Source of the DNA: an uncultured bacterium
GTDB lineage: Bacteria; Cyanobacteriota; Vampirovibrionia; Obscuribacterales; Obscuribacteraceae
DNA: 49,624 bases
Reading direction: 5' to 3'
Assembly (NCBI GenBank): GCA_903835185.1
Contig: CAILLX010000139.1
Location: forward strand, 1 to 49,624
A program made the translations under genes and the position numbers. A model generated the notes under the pieces. It made no database searches and was not told where the DNA came from. It saw only the letters and a list, made by a program, of their open reading frames with translations. Below, in pieces: positions 1 to 9,219 of the stretch. Within the stretch, counting starts at the first letter, position 1. Every line of letters starts with the position of its first letter.

Positions 1-2
1 AG

Positions 3-224
3 AGGAGCCGAGGGACGATGGCGACGGATGGACTGAGTCGAGGGACAGCGGAGAGGAGGGAAGCGAGGAGCTTCCCGGAGCGGAGCGTGTTGACGCGCGG
101 AGGAGCCGAGGGACGATGGCGACGGATGGACTGAGTCGAGGGACAGCGGAGAGGAGGGAAGCGAGGAGCTTCCCGGAGCGGAGCGTGTTGACGCGCGGAG
201 GAGCCGAGGGACGATGGCGACGGA
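3..224. repeat. 98-bp tandem repeat array, 2.3 copies visible
   Basis: Two full 98-bp units begin at 3 and 101. A third, partial unit begins at 199 and stays identical for 26 bases, to about 224. The units look identical to each other. The sequence is purine-rich (many GAGG/GGAG motifs) and each unit contains AGGGACGATGG, that is, an SD-like purine run followed by ATG. The third copy supplies the start codon of the glycosyltransferase that follows. The array may continue left of the window. A 98-bp unit is not a multiple of three, so it is not a coding repeat in a constant frame. No CRISPR-like repeat/spacer alternation is seen. Confidence 0.9.
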
Positions 225-1152
225 GCGCTTAAAAAGGAAACCTATCTCCATTGTCATAGTGAACTGGAAGACGCCGAAACTTCTGGCAAGCTGTCTCGAC
301 TCGGTACTGTCTGGCGACAATCTGCCTCATCTGGAGATCTTTGTAGTTGATAACGCATCCTGTGACGGCTCTGTCGAGATGTTGCAGGAGCGCTATCCTG
401 GTGTCATCCTGATAGCCAACAGCTCCAATGTCGGGTTTCCTAAAGCTTGCAATCAGGCGATTGAGAAGGCGTCCGGCCAGTACATCTTGTTGCTGAATCC
501 AGATACTTTAGTTGTTGCCGATGCCATCTCCAGACTGGCTGGCTTTCTGGACAGTCATGACGATTGTGGTGCTGTCGGCCCGAAGATTCTCAATCGTGAC
601 GGGAGTTTACAGCTGGCATGCCGCCGGTCTTTCCCTGATCCGCTAGCAGCTTTCTTTCGTGTCACATACTTAAGCAGGTTGTTTCCGCAGTATCCATTAT
701 TTGCTAAGTACAATCTGACATATGAAGATCCAGACAAGATCCTCGAAGTTGATGGTCTTTCAGGATCTTGCATGATGGTGCGCCGCACAGTATCAGACCA
801 GGTAGGAGCACTTGACGATGAGTGGTTTATGTATGGTGAAGAGCTGGATTGGTGCTGGCGAATTAAACAAGCTGGTTACAAGATCTTTTACTTGCCTGAA
901 GCTGTTATTTATCACTACCATGGAGCTGCCAGCCGACAGCGTCCGGTGCAGGCGACAATTGCTCTGCATCACGGGCTTTCTCTTTTCTATCGCAAACATA
1001 TTGCCCAGCGCTATCCGGCTCCCTTTAACTGGTTAGTCTATGCTGCCATCTGGGTGCGGGCAGCACTCTTTATATTGATTGGACTTTGTCGTCCGGCAGC
1101 GAGAAGTGAGCCAGCTGTAATGTCAGCTGAGCGCACGGAAAATTCCCGGTGA
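214..1152 (+). CDS. Family 2 (GT-A) glycosyltransferase
   Basis: Predicted 312-aa cytoplasmic or membrane-associated glycosyltransferase of the GT2/WcaA-rhamnosyltransferase type. It probably transfers a sugar from a nucleotide-sugar donor to an envelope polysaccharide or glycolipid. The N-terminus has the GT-A start SIVIVNWKTPKLLASCLDS (about residues 12-30), then VVDNASCDGS, NVGFPKACNQAI and LLLNPDT, the last in the place of the DXD metal-binding region. A later block, GEELDWCWRIKQAGYKIFY, is typical of rhamnosyltransferase-like GT2 enzymes. The C-terminus has one hydrophobic stretch (AAIWVRAALFILIGLC). The start ATG and the preceding GAGGG lie inside the last copy of the 98-bp repeat. The frame is open upstream to a TGA at 91-93 without another good start codon. 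Donor and acceptor cannot be read from the sequence. The gene converges on the TPR gene with only one base between the stop codons. Confidence 0.85.
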   Translation: MATERLKRKPISIVIVNWKTPKLLASCLDSVLSGDNLPHLEIFVVDNASCDGSVEMLQERYPGVILIANSSNVGFPKACNQAIEKASGQYILLLNPDTLVVADAISRLAGFLDSHDDCGAVGPKILNRDGSLQLACRRSFPDPLAAFFRVTYLSRLFPQYPLFAKYNLTYEDPDKILEVDGLSGSCMMVRRTVSDQVGALDDEWFMYGEELDWCWRIKQAGYKIFYLPEAVIYHYHGAASRQRPVQATIALHHGLSLFYRKHIAQRYPAPFNWLVYAAIWVRAALFILIGLCRPAARSEPAVMSAERTENSR

Positions 1153-1153
1153 T

Positions 1154-3028
1154 CTAGTTGAGCAAAGAAAGATCATCTAGTACTTTCAGAGCCTCCGGTT
1201 CGCCGGCTTCCATGGCGAGCGATCTGGCAGCCAGTGTTCTGGCTTTTTGCCTAAGCCCTAGTGCAAGTGCAACTCTGGCTGCCTGCGCAAGAGTTCTGGA
1301 GTCCTGTCCAGGCAGGTTAATTGCTTTTGTGAGCAGAGCAATGCTTCGAGATCTTGGGACTTGCACTGCGTTAAGCTCAATACTGTTCGGATAAGGACTG
1401 ACATCCCCTGGGAGCGCTGGCTTCTCGCCTAATGTCGTCAGTTTAAGCTGTTGGGATAACTGTAGGGGCGGCTCGAGAGCCGCCCAGCGGGGGCGTCTCG
1501 ACGCGCCCCTACGCACTAAGTGGACGGCATTCGGCGGGAAGCCCGTATCCGCGCTGGTATCTTGCCAGCGCTCCCGAGCTAACCGAACAGTATTGGAGTT
1601 GAGCTCGCAGTCAAGGAGCAACGGGCGGGGATCTTCAGGTGCTGTAGCTTCTGCTTTAGCAATAAGTGCTTCTGCTTGTTTGATATTGGCAGTAAGAATG
1701 TGCAGGCGTGCCAGATCTATAAGAGCATCTGTGCAATCCGGCCTTTTTTGCAGCACGCCGGTAAAAAGTCTCTCTGCTTCCTGCGTATGTCCCAGAGCCA
1801 GAGCAGACTCTCCCTGGATCAATGAGCAGAAAACAGGACGTTCTGCTTGTAGCCCTGGCGATCTTTGTCTGGCAAGTATCTGGTAGGCGGAATGTGCATC
1901 TCCCTGCCTCAATTTGCAGGCAGCAATAAGACAGGTAGCTAGCTCATTGTTCTTGTCCAGTGTGAGAACTAATCTGGCTATTTTCATTGCCTCTCTAGTA
2001 TGTCCTTCTCGCAGCTCCAAATCGCAGAGATTTGTCAAAGTGGCAGTATTGGCAGGAGCAAGTCTCAGTGCCCGTTCAAGCAACTTCCGTGCTGCTTTGT
2101 ACTGTCGCTTTTGTATATACACATATGAGAGATTGACTTTAGATTCGACCAGATCCGGCTTAATCTCCAGAGCATGTCTCCAGCAACGGCAGGCTCCTTC
2201 CACATCTCCCAGGTAAAACTTTGTTCCGCCCAGATTTTGCCAGGCTACAGCAAAAAACGGGTCCATCTTTGTGACTACAGCATAGTCATGTTGAGCCTTT
2301 TGGAGTTTGCCTGTTCTAAAGGCGACGTTGGCGCTGTTGTAAATATAATTGACAGTAGCCCGGCGTGCTAGGAAGGTGATGAGCCCGCAGGCTACAACTA
2401 GTGACAGGAGAAGATGGGCGTTTGCCAATAGCCGGTAAAGGCTTTTTAAGCGGGCAAGGTTGTCTGCTGATGCCATGAGTATCTGTTTGCATTTAGGCTG
2501 CCAGCCGAGAGCCGAGATGGAGATTGCTTGGACAAGTGAGTCAAACTGGTCAGTTGAAAAAAGGAAAGAAGGGATTGTCTCTGGTGTCAGGCGTCCACCT
2601 GCCTTTCTCTCCACAAACAAGGTCAGTCGGAAGGCCTGCGGGTTGAGCCAGAAGAAGCGGGAAAAGAATGGCTGAGGCTCTACTGCCACGGCCTTAATAG
2701 TTTGCCAGGGCATCCTGCGACCAAAGCGCCAGAGTTTTATTCCTTCCTGAGTCAGGCTGACCGGTCCGCTTATTTGCCGGATGATGAGCATAAGAGAGAG
2801 ATAGCCAACAAACCAGAGGATTAATGCTGACAACCAGATTGCTATAAGCTGGAGCAGCCAGGCAATAAGGTCTGACGAGATCGGCAAAAGAGCTACAGAG
2901 TCAGGAAAGGTAAGAAGAGTAGCTACAACGCAGGCTGTAGCTCGGGCAAAATTAGCCAAAACTTTGGGATTGCAAGTGAAAAGTTGCTCCTGCCTTTGGT
3001 CTATCCTGTTAATCAAACTTGTTTCCAC
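1154..3028 (-). CDS. Membrane-anchored TPR protein
   Basis: A 624-aa protein of unknown specific role. The N-terminal part has two closely spaced hydrophobic segments (around residues 28-50 and 52-85). A soluble region of about 110 residues with a PH-like pattern follows, with basic and aromatic residues around LTQEGIKLWRFGRRMPWQTI. A further transmembrane helix (about LLLSLVVACGLITFLA) comes next, and then tetratricopeptide repeats from about residue 225 to 470 (for example DPFFAVAWQNLGGTKFYLGD, EIKPDLVESKVNLSYVYIQK). TPRs normally serve as protein-docking scaffolds. The C-terminal third contains a 17-codon insertion derived from a mobile palindrome (1462-1512). It reads RRGASRRPRWAALEPPL in this frame without a stop. 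The start ATG at 3028 is followed by MET-SLINRIDQ. The upstream region is shared with the divergent response regulator. Confidence 0.75.
   Translation of the reverse strand: METSLINRIDQRQEQLFTCNPKVLANFARATACVVATLLTFPDSVALLPISSDLIAWLLQLIAIWLSALILWFVGYLSLMLIIRQISGPVSLTQEGIKLWRFGRRMPWQTIKAVAVEPQPFFSRFFWLNPQAFRLTLFVERKAGGRLTPETIPSFLFSTDQFDSLVQAISISALGWQPKCKQILMASADNLARLKSLYRLLANAHLLLSLVVACGLITFLARRATVNYIYNSANVAFRTGKLQKAQHDYAVVTKMDPFFAVAWQNLGGTKFYLGDVEGACRCWRHALEIKPDLVESKVNLSYVYIQKRQYKAARKLLERALRLAPANTATLTNLCDLELREGHTREAMKIARLVLTLDKNNELATCLIAACKLRQGDAHSAYQILARQRSPGLQAERPVFCSLIQGESALALGHTQEAERLFTGVLQKRPDCTDALIDLARLHILTANIKQAEALIAKAEATAPEDPRPLLLDCELNSNTVRLARERWQDTSADTGFPPNAVHLVRRGASRRPRWAALEPPLQLSQQLKLTTLGEKPALPGDVSPYPNSIELNAVQVPRSRSIALLTKAINLPGQDSRTLAQAARVALALGLRQKARTLAARSLAMEAGEPEALKVLDDLSLLN
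1462..1512. repeat. 51-bp double-palindrome element, copy A (inside TPR gene)
   Basis: Perfect 9-bp inverted ends GTAGGGGCG / CGCCCCTAC enclose two short palindromes, GGCGGCTCGAGAGCCGCC and a GGGCGTCTCGACGCGCCC-like arm. The length is exactly 51 bp (17 codons). It lies in frame in the minus-strand TPR gene and is translated without a stop. Confidence 0.85.
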
Positions 3029-3345
3029 CTAAAACTCTTAAGTGCATAACCGCTGTCCCTCAGCCTAAGAAACTAGATAAATTGATAGCAGGTAAGAAAA
3101 TCCAATCAGTTTGGCAAGCAACCCCTTTCCAGTAGATTAAACACCTGGTAGATTAGTGGGACATTAACCCGTTCATTAAACGCTTGACCTGGTGGATGAC
3201 CGCTCTGAGAATAAAGCCCACAAGTCAAGAGGGGCTGAATATCTGAGTCTTTCAGTGTAACGAAAAAGCAACTTTGACTAGCCAGGATTAAACGGCACCA
3301 AATTGATTAGGGTTTAATATTAAAAGAGCAAAAGTTGGATGTGAG
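3029..3345. promoter_or_regulatory. Divergent regulatory region with repeated ATTAAAC motifs
   Basis: This 317-bp gene-free stretch separates the divergent TPR gene and response regulator. ATTAAAC occurs at 3136-3142, 3175-3181 and 3287-3293, with an inverted copy GTTTAAT at 3312-3318. A related ATTAACC lies near 3163. Repeats of this kind upstream of an OmpR-family regulator suggest an autoregulatory operator, but that is inference. I see no convincing -35/-10 pair and no small gene. Confidence 0.4.
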
Positions 3346-4029
3346 GTGAGAGGGTTGAAGATTCTAATTATTGAAGACGATGTCAATATAGCTCGTCTTA
3401 TTGAATTGGAATTGGGTTACGAAGGGTATCAAGTCAGCGTAGCTCACGAAGGGAACCAGGGACTGGATTTGTTCAAGAAGGATCAGCCTGATCTGGTACT
3501 TCTTGATATCATGCTTCCTGGACTTGATGGCATGGAAGTGTGCAAGAGGTTGCGGGCCATATCTAAGGTGCCTGTAATTATGCTTACTGCCAAAGATGGC
3601 GTAGGTGACAGGGTTGCTGGACTGGATAGCGGTGCTGACGATTACTTGACAAAGCCCTTTGCTACAGAAGAGCTGTTGGCAAGAATCAGAGCAGTCATGC
3701 GTCGTAAACCACAGGAAGGCATTCTTACTTATGCTGATCTCTGGATGGACCAACTCAACAGAGTTGTTAAAAGAGGTGAAAGGCAGCTCGATCTGAGAGC
3801 TAAAGAGTTTGATCTCCTCCGCCTGTTTATGCAATATCCAGAGCAGGTTCTTTCCAGGGAGTTTATCTTCGACAAGGTCTGGGGGTATGACTTTATTGGC
3901 GAATCAAATGTCATTGAAGTCTATATCCGCTACCTGCGCTCCAAACTGGAAGATGCTAGCAGCAAGCGCCTTATCCAGACAGTGAGAGGCGAAGGCTATG
4001 TGCTGAGAGAAGAAGAAGCGAGCAGATAG
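3346..4029 (+). CDS. OmpR/PhoB-family response regulator
   Basis: A 227-aa two-component response regulator. Residues 1-120 form a receiver domain with acidic pair E10/D11-D12, phospho-acceptor D54 (LVLLDIMLPG), VIMLTAK and the invariant Lys in LTKPF. Residues about 130-225 form a winged-helix transcriptional DNA-binding domain (LDLRAKEFDLLRLFM ... VWGYDFIGESNVIEVYIRYL ... RTVRGEGYVL). The protein should bind DNA as a phosphorylation-dependent dimer. The start used is GTG at 3346. A TTG at 3355 would give MKILIIEDD and is nearly as plausible. No histidine kinase gene lies next to it, so it is an orphan in this window and its signal is unknown. It resembles the RpaB/MprA-type regulators, but I cannot place it in a subfamily. 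A terminator follows at 4064. Confidence 0.93.
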   Translation: MRGLKILIIEDDVNIARLIELELGYEGYQVSVAHEGNQGLDLFKKDQPDLVLLDIMLPGLDGMEVCKRLRAISKVPVIMLTAKDGVGDRVAGLDSGADDYLTKPFATEELLARIRAVMRRKPQEGILTYADLWMDQLNRVVKRGERQLDLRAKEFDLLRLFMQYPEQVLSREFIFDKVWGYDFIGESNVIEVYIRYLRSKLEDASSKRLIQTVRGEGYVLREEEASR

Positions 4030-4063
4030 TCGCATTCTTTACAGCTGTGATGACTGTATCTTT

Positions 4064-4098
4064 GCTGCACCGGCTCTGCCAAGAGCCGGTGCAGCTGT
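4064..4098 (+). terminator. Intrinsic terminator-like hairpin after the response regulator
   Basis: A perfect 14-bp stem GCTGCACCGGCTCT / AGAGCCGGTGCAGC (4064-4077 and 4082-4095) with a GCCA loop is followed by TGTTTA. The T-tract is short but the stem is very strong. Confidence 0.75.
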
Positions 4099-4294
4099 TT
4101 ATGGCGTCATGTGCATTTAGCTTCTTTTATTTAGCAAAATTTGTCTGCTCACTCTGAGACTCGTCAAGATGTCGTTTGCATATATACCGGCTGCCTTTAC
4201 AGGTACTAAGCAGATGAATAGGGATAGTCATGGTAACTACCCCATTTAAAGCGACAAAAAGAGGATAGAAGAGCGAAAAAATTCTCTTTTGCAC

Positions 4295-4323
4295 TTGCGC
4301 TCAACTTACTGTAAAGTTATTAT
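4295..4323 (+). promoter_or_regulatory. Candidate sigma70-like promoter for the small gene at 4410
   Basis: TTGCGC (4295-4300), a 17-bp spacer and TATTAT (4318-4323). An imperfect inverted repeat, GCTCAACTTA (4299-4308) and TAAGTGAGC (4323-4331), brackets the spacer and could be an operator. The rest of the gap 4099-4409 shows no other feature I can support. Confidence 0.35.
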
Positions 4324-4409
4324 AAGTGAGCATAATAGTTCTTTCAGAGTTTGATTGAATGAGCATGCCTTGCCTGTGATGGTTGCGTTTCCTTTTGAGG
4401 TTGAACTGG

Positions 4410-4673
4410 ATGACACCTATGGAGAATATAGCGAGAAGCCAGGCAGGAATGGACGCACCTTATTCATTGAGCATCCTTTCTGAAGAAGGAGCCACCTGGA
4501 CAGTCAGCTTGCCTGCCAAGCTTAAGGCTTATCAGGACGAGCTAGAAGCTCTTTTGGGCAAAGTATTTGCCGATAGCTGCCACCGTCCCGAAAACTTTCA
4601 TTTAGCCCAGCAACTTTCGCTTAACTGGCTAAGATCTAAATGTCGTCAGGTTGGACTGACGATTGAAGAATAA
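4410..4673 (+). CDS. Small hypothetical protein
   Basis: An 87-aa soluble protein if started at ATG 4410 (MTPMENIARS). ATG 4419 is an alternative start, and a TTG at 4383 would add nine residues. GAGG lies about 10 bases before 4410. The composition is normal for a cytoplasmic protein: WTVSLPAKLKAYQDELEALL has amphipathic helix character and the C-terminus ends in acidic residues (TIEE). There is no recognisable domain, signal peptide or membrane helix. It stands alone between two terminator/repeat regions, with a candidate promoter upstream at 4295. I do not recognise the family. It could be lineage-specific. Confidence 0.5.
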   Translation: MTPMENIARSQAGMDAPYSLSILSEEGATWTVSLPAKLKAYQDELEALLGKVFADSCHRPENFHLAQQLSLNWLRSKCRQVGLTIEE

Positions 4674-4760
4674 GAGCGGATGACAAGTGAATTTTGACAT
4701 CTGGGGTCGGCTGTTACGAGCAGACAGTTCACTGGAGCCATTGAGATAATCGTAGCGGCT

Positions 4761-4844
4761 GTAGAGGCGGATTGCACGCGCCCAAACACCTTAAGACAAC
4801 GTCTCGGACTATCGACGTTTGTAGAGGCGCGTCGGGACGCGCCC
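4761..4844. repeat. Two diverged half-elements related to the 51-bp palindrome family
   Basis: GTAGAGGCG arms occur at 4761 and 4821, each running into a CACGCGCCC or GACGCGCCC arm and then C(C/G)(A/C)ACACC-type sequence. The 4821-4844 unit is a clean hairpin (GGCGCGTC / GACGCGCC). The 4761-4784 unit is degraded. They sit just downstream of gyrA (minus strand) and may act as a transcription stop. They differ from the full element by GAGG instead of GGGG at the end and by lacking the second palindrome. Confidence 0.6.
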
Positions 4845-4873
4845 GCCAACACCTTATCAAAGCAATATTGCTG

Positions 4874-7339
4874 CTAAGACTCTGTCTCTTCAGGCTCAAT
4901 AAGAGGTGTTACCGAGACTACTTCGTCTTCAGTGCCTAGATGTTGCAGGCGTACTCCTGTGGCCATTCGTCCTTGAGAACTAATCTCATCAACCTTTTGT
5001 CTGAGGATAATGCCGTTGGCTGTAGCTACAATCACCTCTTCGCCATGCTGGACTACGCGCAGTCCGGAAAGGCGTGACTTGGCATTTTTGAACTTTGTGC
5101 CGATCAGTCCTATGCCGCCTCTTCCTTGCTGCCTGAATTCGTCCAGCTTGACACGCTTACCATAACCATCGTTAGTGACGACGAGAATAAAAGCTTCAGA
5201 TGTTGCTTCCAGGACGTCAAATCCGACTATCTTGTCGCCGTCGCGCAAAGTGATTGCCTTGACACCGCGTGCAGAGCGTCCCATCGGGCGCAAATCTGCT
5301 TCGCCATAACGGATGCACATTCCATCGCCGGTGCCTATGATGACGTCTGACTTGCCGTTAGAGCGGCGTACCCAACCTAATTGATCACCTTCTGTTAAAG
5401 AGATGGCGATAATACCGGTGCGCCTTATGTTGCTAAATTCAGACATCTGCACTTTCTTGATATAAGCCTGTCTGGTGAGCATAACCAGATACTGATCATC
5501 GAGAAATTCAGTTACTGGTATTACTGTGGTGACAGTGTCGTCCTGCCCGAGAGAGAGCAGGTTGACAATAGCCAGTCCGCGAGCCTGTCTGCCTCCTTCT
5601 GGTACATCCATCACTTCAAGAGAGTAGACCTGTCCGGAAGATGTAAATATGAGAAGCCTGTCGTGCATGTTGGCAACGAAGAAGTGTTGTAAGTCATCTT
5701 CTTCACGTGTTTTTACCCCGCTGACACCACGGGTGTTGCGACGCTGGCGGCGGAAAGTATCGAGCGGGAGCCGTTTGATATAGCCTTGATTAGTGATGAA
5801 GACAGCCATCGGCTCGTTCGGTATGAGGTCTTTAGCTGACAGCTCTGTGTCGGCGGAGCCTTCAATGCGTGAGCGGCGGGGATCGGCATATTTAGTGCGG
5901 ATTGCTGTGAGCTCTTCTTTAATGAGATTCAAGATCAGCTGGCGATCAGCCAGCAGACGTTTATACTCTGCAATCTTTTCTGTTACTTCAGCATATTCTT
6001 TTTCAATTTTGCCGCGTTCTAATCCTGTCAGGCGGCGGAGCTGCATCTCGAGAATAGCGTTGGCTTGCAGTTCGGACAAGCTAAAGCGTTCCATCAATCC
6101 CTGGCGCGCCTCGTCAGTAGTTTGGGCGGCTCTGATTAATTTGATGATCTCATCTAAATGCTTGAGCGCTTTGAGATAGCCTTCCAGGATATGGGCACGG
6201 TCTTCGGCTTTCTTTAAAAGGTAACGGGTGCGCCTTGTCACAACATCGATACGGTGATCGATAAACTCTTGCAGTAAATCTTCCAGCTTTAATGTGACTG
6301 GGCGGTTGCGCACCAGTGCCAGAGTATTGACCGGGAAAGATTGTTGTAACTGTGTGTGCTTGTAAAGGTTGTTGAGTACTACTTCGGGATGGGCGTCACG
6401 TTTAAGTTCAATGACGACACGGGTCCCCTGCCTGTCTGTTTCGTCATTGACGTCGCTTATACCGTTTATCTTGTCTTCACGGACAAGCTCAGCTACGCGC
6501 TTGGTAAATGCTTCTGGACCGACCATATAAGGCAGTGAAGTGACAATAATAGCCATGCGTGCCTGGCGTCCAGTGCTGCTGGGAATCTGATCTATTACAG
6601 CATTGCCGCGTACAGGGATTGAGCCACGTCCTGTAGTGTAAGCTTCTGTAATCCCTTCTGTTCCCATGATGACGCCGCCTGTCGGGAAGTCAGGTCCTTT
6701 GATGTATTGCATCAAAGCTTTTGAATCAAGTTCGGGATTGTCAATCTTGGCTATTGTGCCATCTATCACTTCGCCTAAATTGTGTGGTGGAATGTTTGTA
6801 GCCATGCCTACAGCTATGCCGGATGAGCCGTTCAGGAGCAGCATAGGCACTCTGGATGGTAAAACTACCGGCTCGCGGCGGCTGTCGTCAAAATTAGGGC
6901 GTGTGTCGACAGTTTCAGCTTCGATGTCTGCCAGCATCTCCATAGCCATTTGCGTGAGCTTGGCTTCGGTATACCGCATTGCTGCTGGCGGGTTGTCGAG
7001 GTCGCCAAAGTTGCCGTGCCCGTCGACAACTGTGTAACGGCTGGCTGATGGTTGAGCCAGGCGCACTAAAGCTTCATATATAGCTGAGTCGCCATGAGGA
7101 TGATAGTTACCCATAACGTCGCCAACTGTTTTGGCGGCTTTACGGTAACGTTCGCCAGGAGTTAGACCAAGCTCATACATGCCGTAGACGATGCGTCTGT
7201 GCACTGGTTTTAAGCCGTCGCGAACATCTGGAATGGCGCGGCTGACAATAACCGACATTGCATAGTCCATAAACGACCGGCGCATTTCGTCTCGTAATTC
7301 GACCGAAACGATCCTTTCGCCGGGAACCTGTTGAGTCAA
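4874..7339 (-). CDS. gyrA: DNA gyrase subunit A
   Basis: An 821-aa type IIA topoisomerase breakage-reunion subunit, which works with GyrB in a heterotetramer to supercoil DNA. The N-terminal winged-helix/tower part contains [20 protein letters not shown], the quinolone-determining region [10 protein letters not shown] (S85, E89 at the E. coli 83/87 positions), and catalytic Arg122-Tyr123 in [10 protein letters not shown]. The C-terminal beta-pinwheel starts near residue 510. Its GyrA box reads QRRNTRG (532-538) instead of the classical Q(R/K)RGG(R/K)G. The length is close to other GyrA proteins. The start is TTG at 7339, chosen because AAGGAG lies 9 bases upstream and the N-terminus aligns with other GyrA proteins. 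A ParC identity cannot be excluded from the weak GyrA box, but the overall length and blades favour GyrA. Confidence 0.93.
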   Translation of the reverse strand: MTQQVPGERIVSVELRDEMRRSFMDYAMSVIVSRAIPDVRDGLKPVHRRIVYGMYELGLTPGERYRKAAKTVGDVMGNYHPHGDSAIYEALVRLAQPSASRYTVVDGHGNFGDLDNPPAAMRYTEAKLTQMAMEMLADIEAETVDTRPNFDDSRREPVVLPSRVPMLLLNGSSGIAVGMATNIPPHNLGEVIDGTIAKIDNPELDSKALMQYIKGPDFPTGGVIMGTEGITEAYTTGRGSIPVRGNAVIDQIPSSTGRQARMAIIVTSLPYMVGPEAFTKRVAELVREDKINGISDVNDETDRQGTRVVIELKRDAHPEVVLNNLYKHTQLQQSFPVNTLALVRNRPVTLKLEDLLQEFIDHRIDVVTRRTRYLLKKAEDRAHILEGYLKALKHLDEIIKLIRAAQTTDEARQGLMERFSLSELQANAILEMQLRRLTGLERGKIEKEYAEVTEKIAEYKRLLADRQLILNLIKEELTAIRTKYADPRRSRIEGSADTELSAKDLIPNEPMAVFITNQGYIKRLPLDTFRRQRRNTRGVSGVKTREEDDLQHFFVANMHDRLLIFTSSGQVYSLEVMDVPEGGRQARGLAIVNLLSLGQDDTVTTVIPVTEFLDDQYLVMLTRQAYIKKVQMSEFSNIRRTGIIAISLTEGDQLGWVRRSNGKSDVIIGTGDGMCIRYGEADLRPMGRSARGVKAITLRDGDKIVGFDVLEATSEAFILVVTNDGYGKRVKLDEFRQQGRGGIGLIGTKFKNAKSRLSGLRVVQHGEEVIVATANGIILRQKVDEISSQGRMATGVRLQHLGTEDEVVSVTPLIEPEETES

Positions 7340-7433
7340 GGCTTACCTTCTCCTTACGCAGAACAGAAAACTGTTCAAACTGCAGGTACTAGGCTTACGC
7401 AGCCGTTACCTAGTGCCCAAATCATAGAGTTAA

Positions 7434-7442
7434 AGTATAACA
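7434..7442 (-). promoter_or_regulatory. Extended -10 promoter element for gyrA
   Basis: On the minus strand TGTTATACT matches an extended -10 (TGnTATAAT), about 95 bases before the gyrA start codon. No clear -35 is seen. The remainder of the 7340-7704 divergent gap holds no gene I can support. Confidence 0.4.
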
Positions 7443-7704
7443 GAGGCAGCCCATCTTCTCTCTGAAGCTGGTTTCAGCAGTGCCGTGCGCAAGCAGATCT
7501 GCCAGGGCGGAGAGTAGCAGGGGTGGCGGTAGCTTTATCTTGACTTTTCATGAACTTTGATTTCATGACGATCATGGCTACCGGTGCCGGAAGACGGCTT
7601 TGCAGTCATATTGCTCTCTGTATTGCTAAAACATAAAAATGAAAGTCTTGGCAAGACAGTACAATAGGGGTTTTGGTCAGCGCGGGCAAGGATTAGGTGG
7701 AGTT

Positions 7705-9219
7705 GTGGAGATAGAAAGTACTAGCAGACTTAGAGCAGAGCGGCTGCGCAAGCTCAATGAACTCAGGGCCGAAGGGATAAACCCTTATCCATATAAGTTT
7801 GTGCGTACACATCAAGCGCAGGAGTTGCAGGAAAAATATAAAGATCTGGCAGCTAACACAGAGACAGACGATGAGGTCAAGATCTGCGGGAGGGTCATGA
7901 ATGAGCGCAATACCTGGATGTTTGTGGATTTATACGATTGCACAGGTAAGATGCAACTCTTCTGCCACAAAGAGAGTCTTTCTGCCGATCAGCTGCGTCG
8001 TCTCAGGCTGTTGGACAAAGGTGACTTCATTGGCGTGACAGGAACAGTGCGGCGGACAAAGGCTGGTGAGCTCTCTGTACGTGTGACTGACTATGACGTT
8101 CTCTGCAAATCTCTGCAGCCGTTGCCGGACAGCTGGGAAGGTTTTACTGATGTTGAGGCGCGTTATCGGCATCGTTATATCGACATGATAATGAACCCCT
8201 CTGTACGTGAGACGCTGCTCAAGCGGGCTCTGGCGGTAAGGTATATGCGTCAATTCCTCGATAGCCGCGGTTTTCTGGAGATTGAGACTCCTGTGCTGCA
8301 AACTGAGGCCGGAGGGGCTGATGCACGCCCCTTCGTAACGCACCACAATACGCTTGATCTTGATCTTTATATGCGTATTGCAACAGAGCTGCATTTAAAG
8401 CGCCTTATCATTGGCGGCTTCGAGAAGGTATACGAGATTGGGCGTATCTTTCGCAATGAAGGTATTAGCACCAGGCACAATCCTGAATTCACTATGTTGG
8501 AGATGTACCAGGCTTATGGTGATTACAACCAGCTCATGGATTTCTGCGAAGAGATGCTCCTTGATATTGCCGAAAAGCTGCTCGGTGTAACGAAGTTCAA
8601 ATATCAAGATTGCGAGATTGATTTTGCAAGGCCGTGGCGTCGTGTCACTATGCACGATGCTATTGCCCAGGTAACTGGTGTTGACGTAGGTGCGATATCT
8701 GATTTCAAGGAGGCTGTGAAGGTCGCCTCAACTCTGGGTGTTGAGCTCAAAGGGGAAGATTCTCGTGGAGCTGTCATTAACGCTATTTTTGAAGCTGCCG
8801 TGGAGCACACTCTTATTCAACCTACCTTCATAGTGGATTATCCAAAAGAGATATCGCCTCTCACCAAAGCGCACAGGACCCAGCCTGGGCTGGTCGAACG
8901 CTTCGAGCTGTTTATTTATGGACGTGAGCTTGCCAACGGTTACAGCGAACTTTCTGATCCACAGGATCAAAGACAGCGCCTTGAGGAACAGTCCAGTAAG
9001 AAAGCTGCAGGTTGCGAGGAGGCGCAGCCGCTCGATCTCGACTTTATCCTGGCTATGGAGTATGGAATGCCACCTACAATGGGTGTCGGTATTGGCATAG
9101 ATCGCCTGGTAATGTATTTAACAGATGCAGCTTCAATCAGGGATGTCATAGCCTTTCCTACTATGAAGCCGCTTGTGAAACAGGAGGTGGGAAGTAAGGA
9201 GAACGTCGAGGGAGCTTGA
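7705..9219 (+). CDS. lysS: Lysyl-tRNA synthetase, class II
   Basis: A 504-aa class IIb aminoacyl-tRNA synthetase that charges tRNA-Lys. The N-terminal OB-fold anticodon-binding domain spans about residues 40-150 (VKICGRVMNERNTWMFVDLY). The catalytic core follows, with motif 1 around GFLEIETPVLQ, motif 2 FRNEGISTRHNPEFTMLEMY, ANGYSELSDPQDQ, and motif 3 GIGIDRLVMYL. I chose GTG at 7705 (MEIESTSRLRAERLRKL). It gives the usual LysRS N-terminus and has TAGGTGGAG just upstream. The in-frame ATG at 7639 has no ribosome binding site and would add 22 basic, glycine-rich residues. The gene ends in TGATG, overlapping the start of the next small frame, which suggests translational coupling. Confidence 0.95.
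   Translation: MEIESTSRLRAERLRKLNELRAEGINPYPYKFVRTHQAQELQEKYKDLAANTETDDEVKICGRVMNERNTWMFVDLYDCTGKMQLFCHKESLSADQLRRLRLLDKGDFIGVTGTVRRTKAGELSVRVTDYDVLCKSLQPLPDSWEGFTDVEARYRHRYIDMIMNPSVRETLLKRALAVRYMRQFLDSRGFLEIETPVLQTEAGGADARPFVTHHNTLDLDLYMRIATELHLKRLIIGGFEKVYEIGRIFRNEGISTRHNPEFTMLEMYQAYGDYNQLMDFCEEMLLDIAEKLLGVTKFKYQDCEIDFARPWRRVTMHDAIAQVTGVDVGAISDFKEAVKVASTLGVELKGEDSRGAVINAIFEAAVEHTLIQPTFIVDYPKEISPLTKAHRTQPGLVERFELFIYGRELANGYSELSDPQDQRQRLEEQSSKKAAGCEEAQPLDLDFILAMEYGMPPTMGVGIGIDRLVMYLTDAASIRDVIAFPTMKPLVKQEVGSKENVEGA

Noticed and set aside
3..224. CRISPR array
   Set aside because: The 98-bp units are directly adjacent with no spacers, and no cas genes are in the window.
3364..3834. 156-codon frame antisense to the response regulator
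   Set aside because: The plus-strand gene has all receiver and winged-helix motifs. The antisense frame has none.
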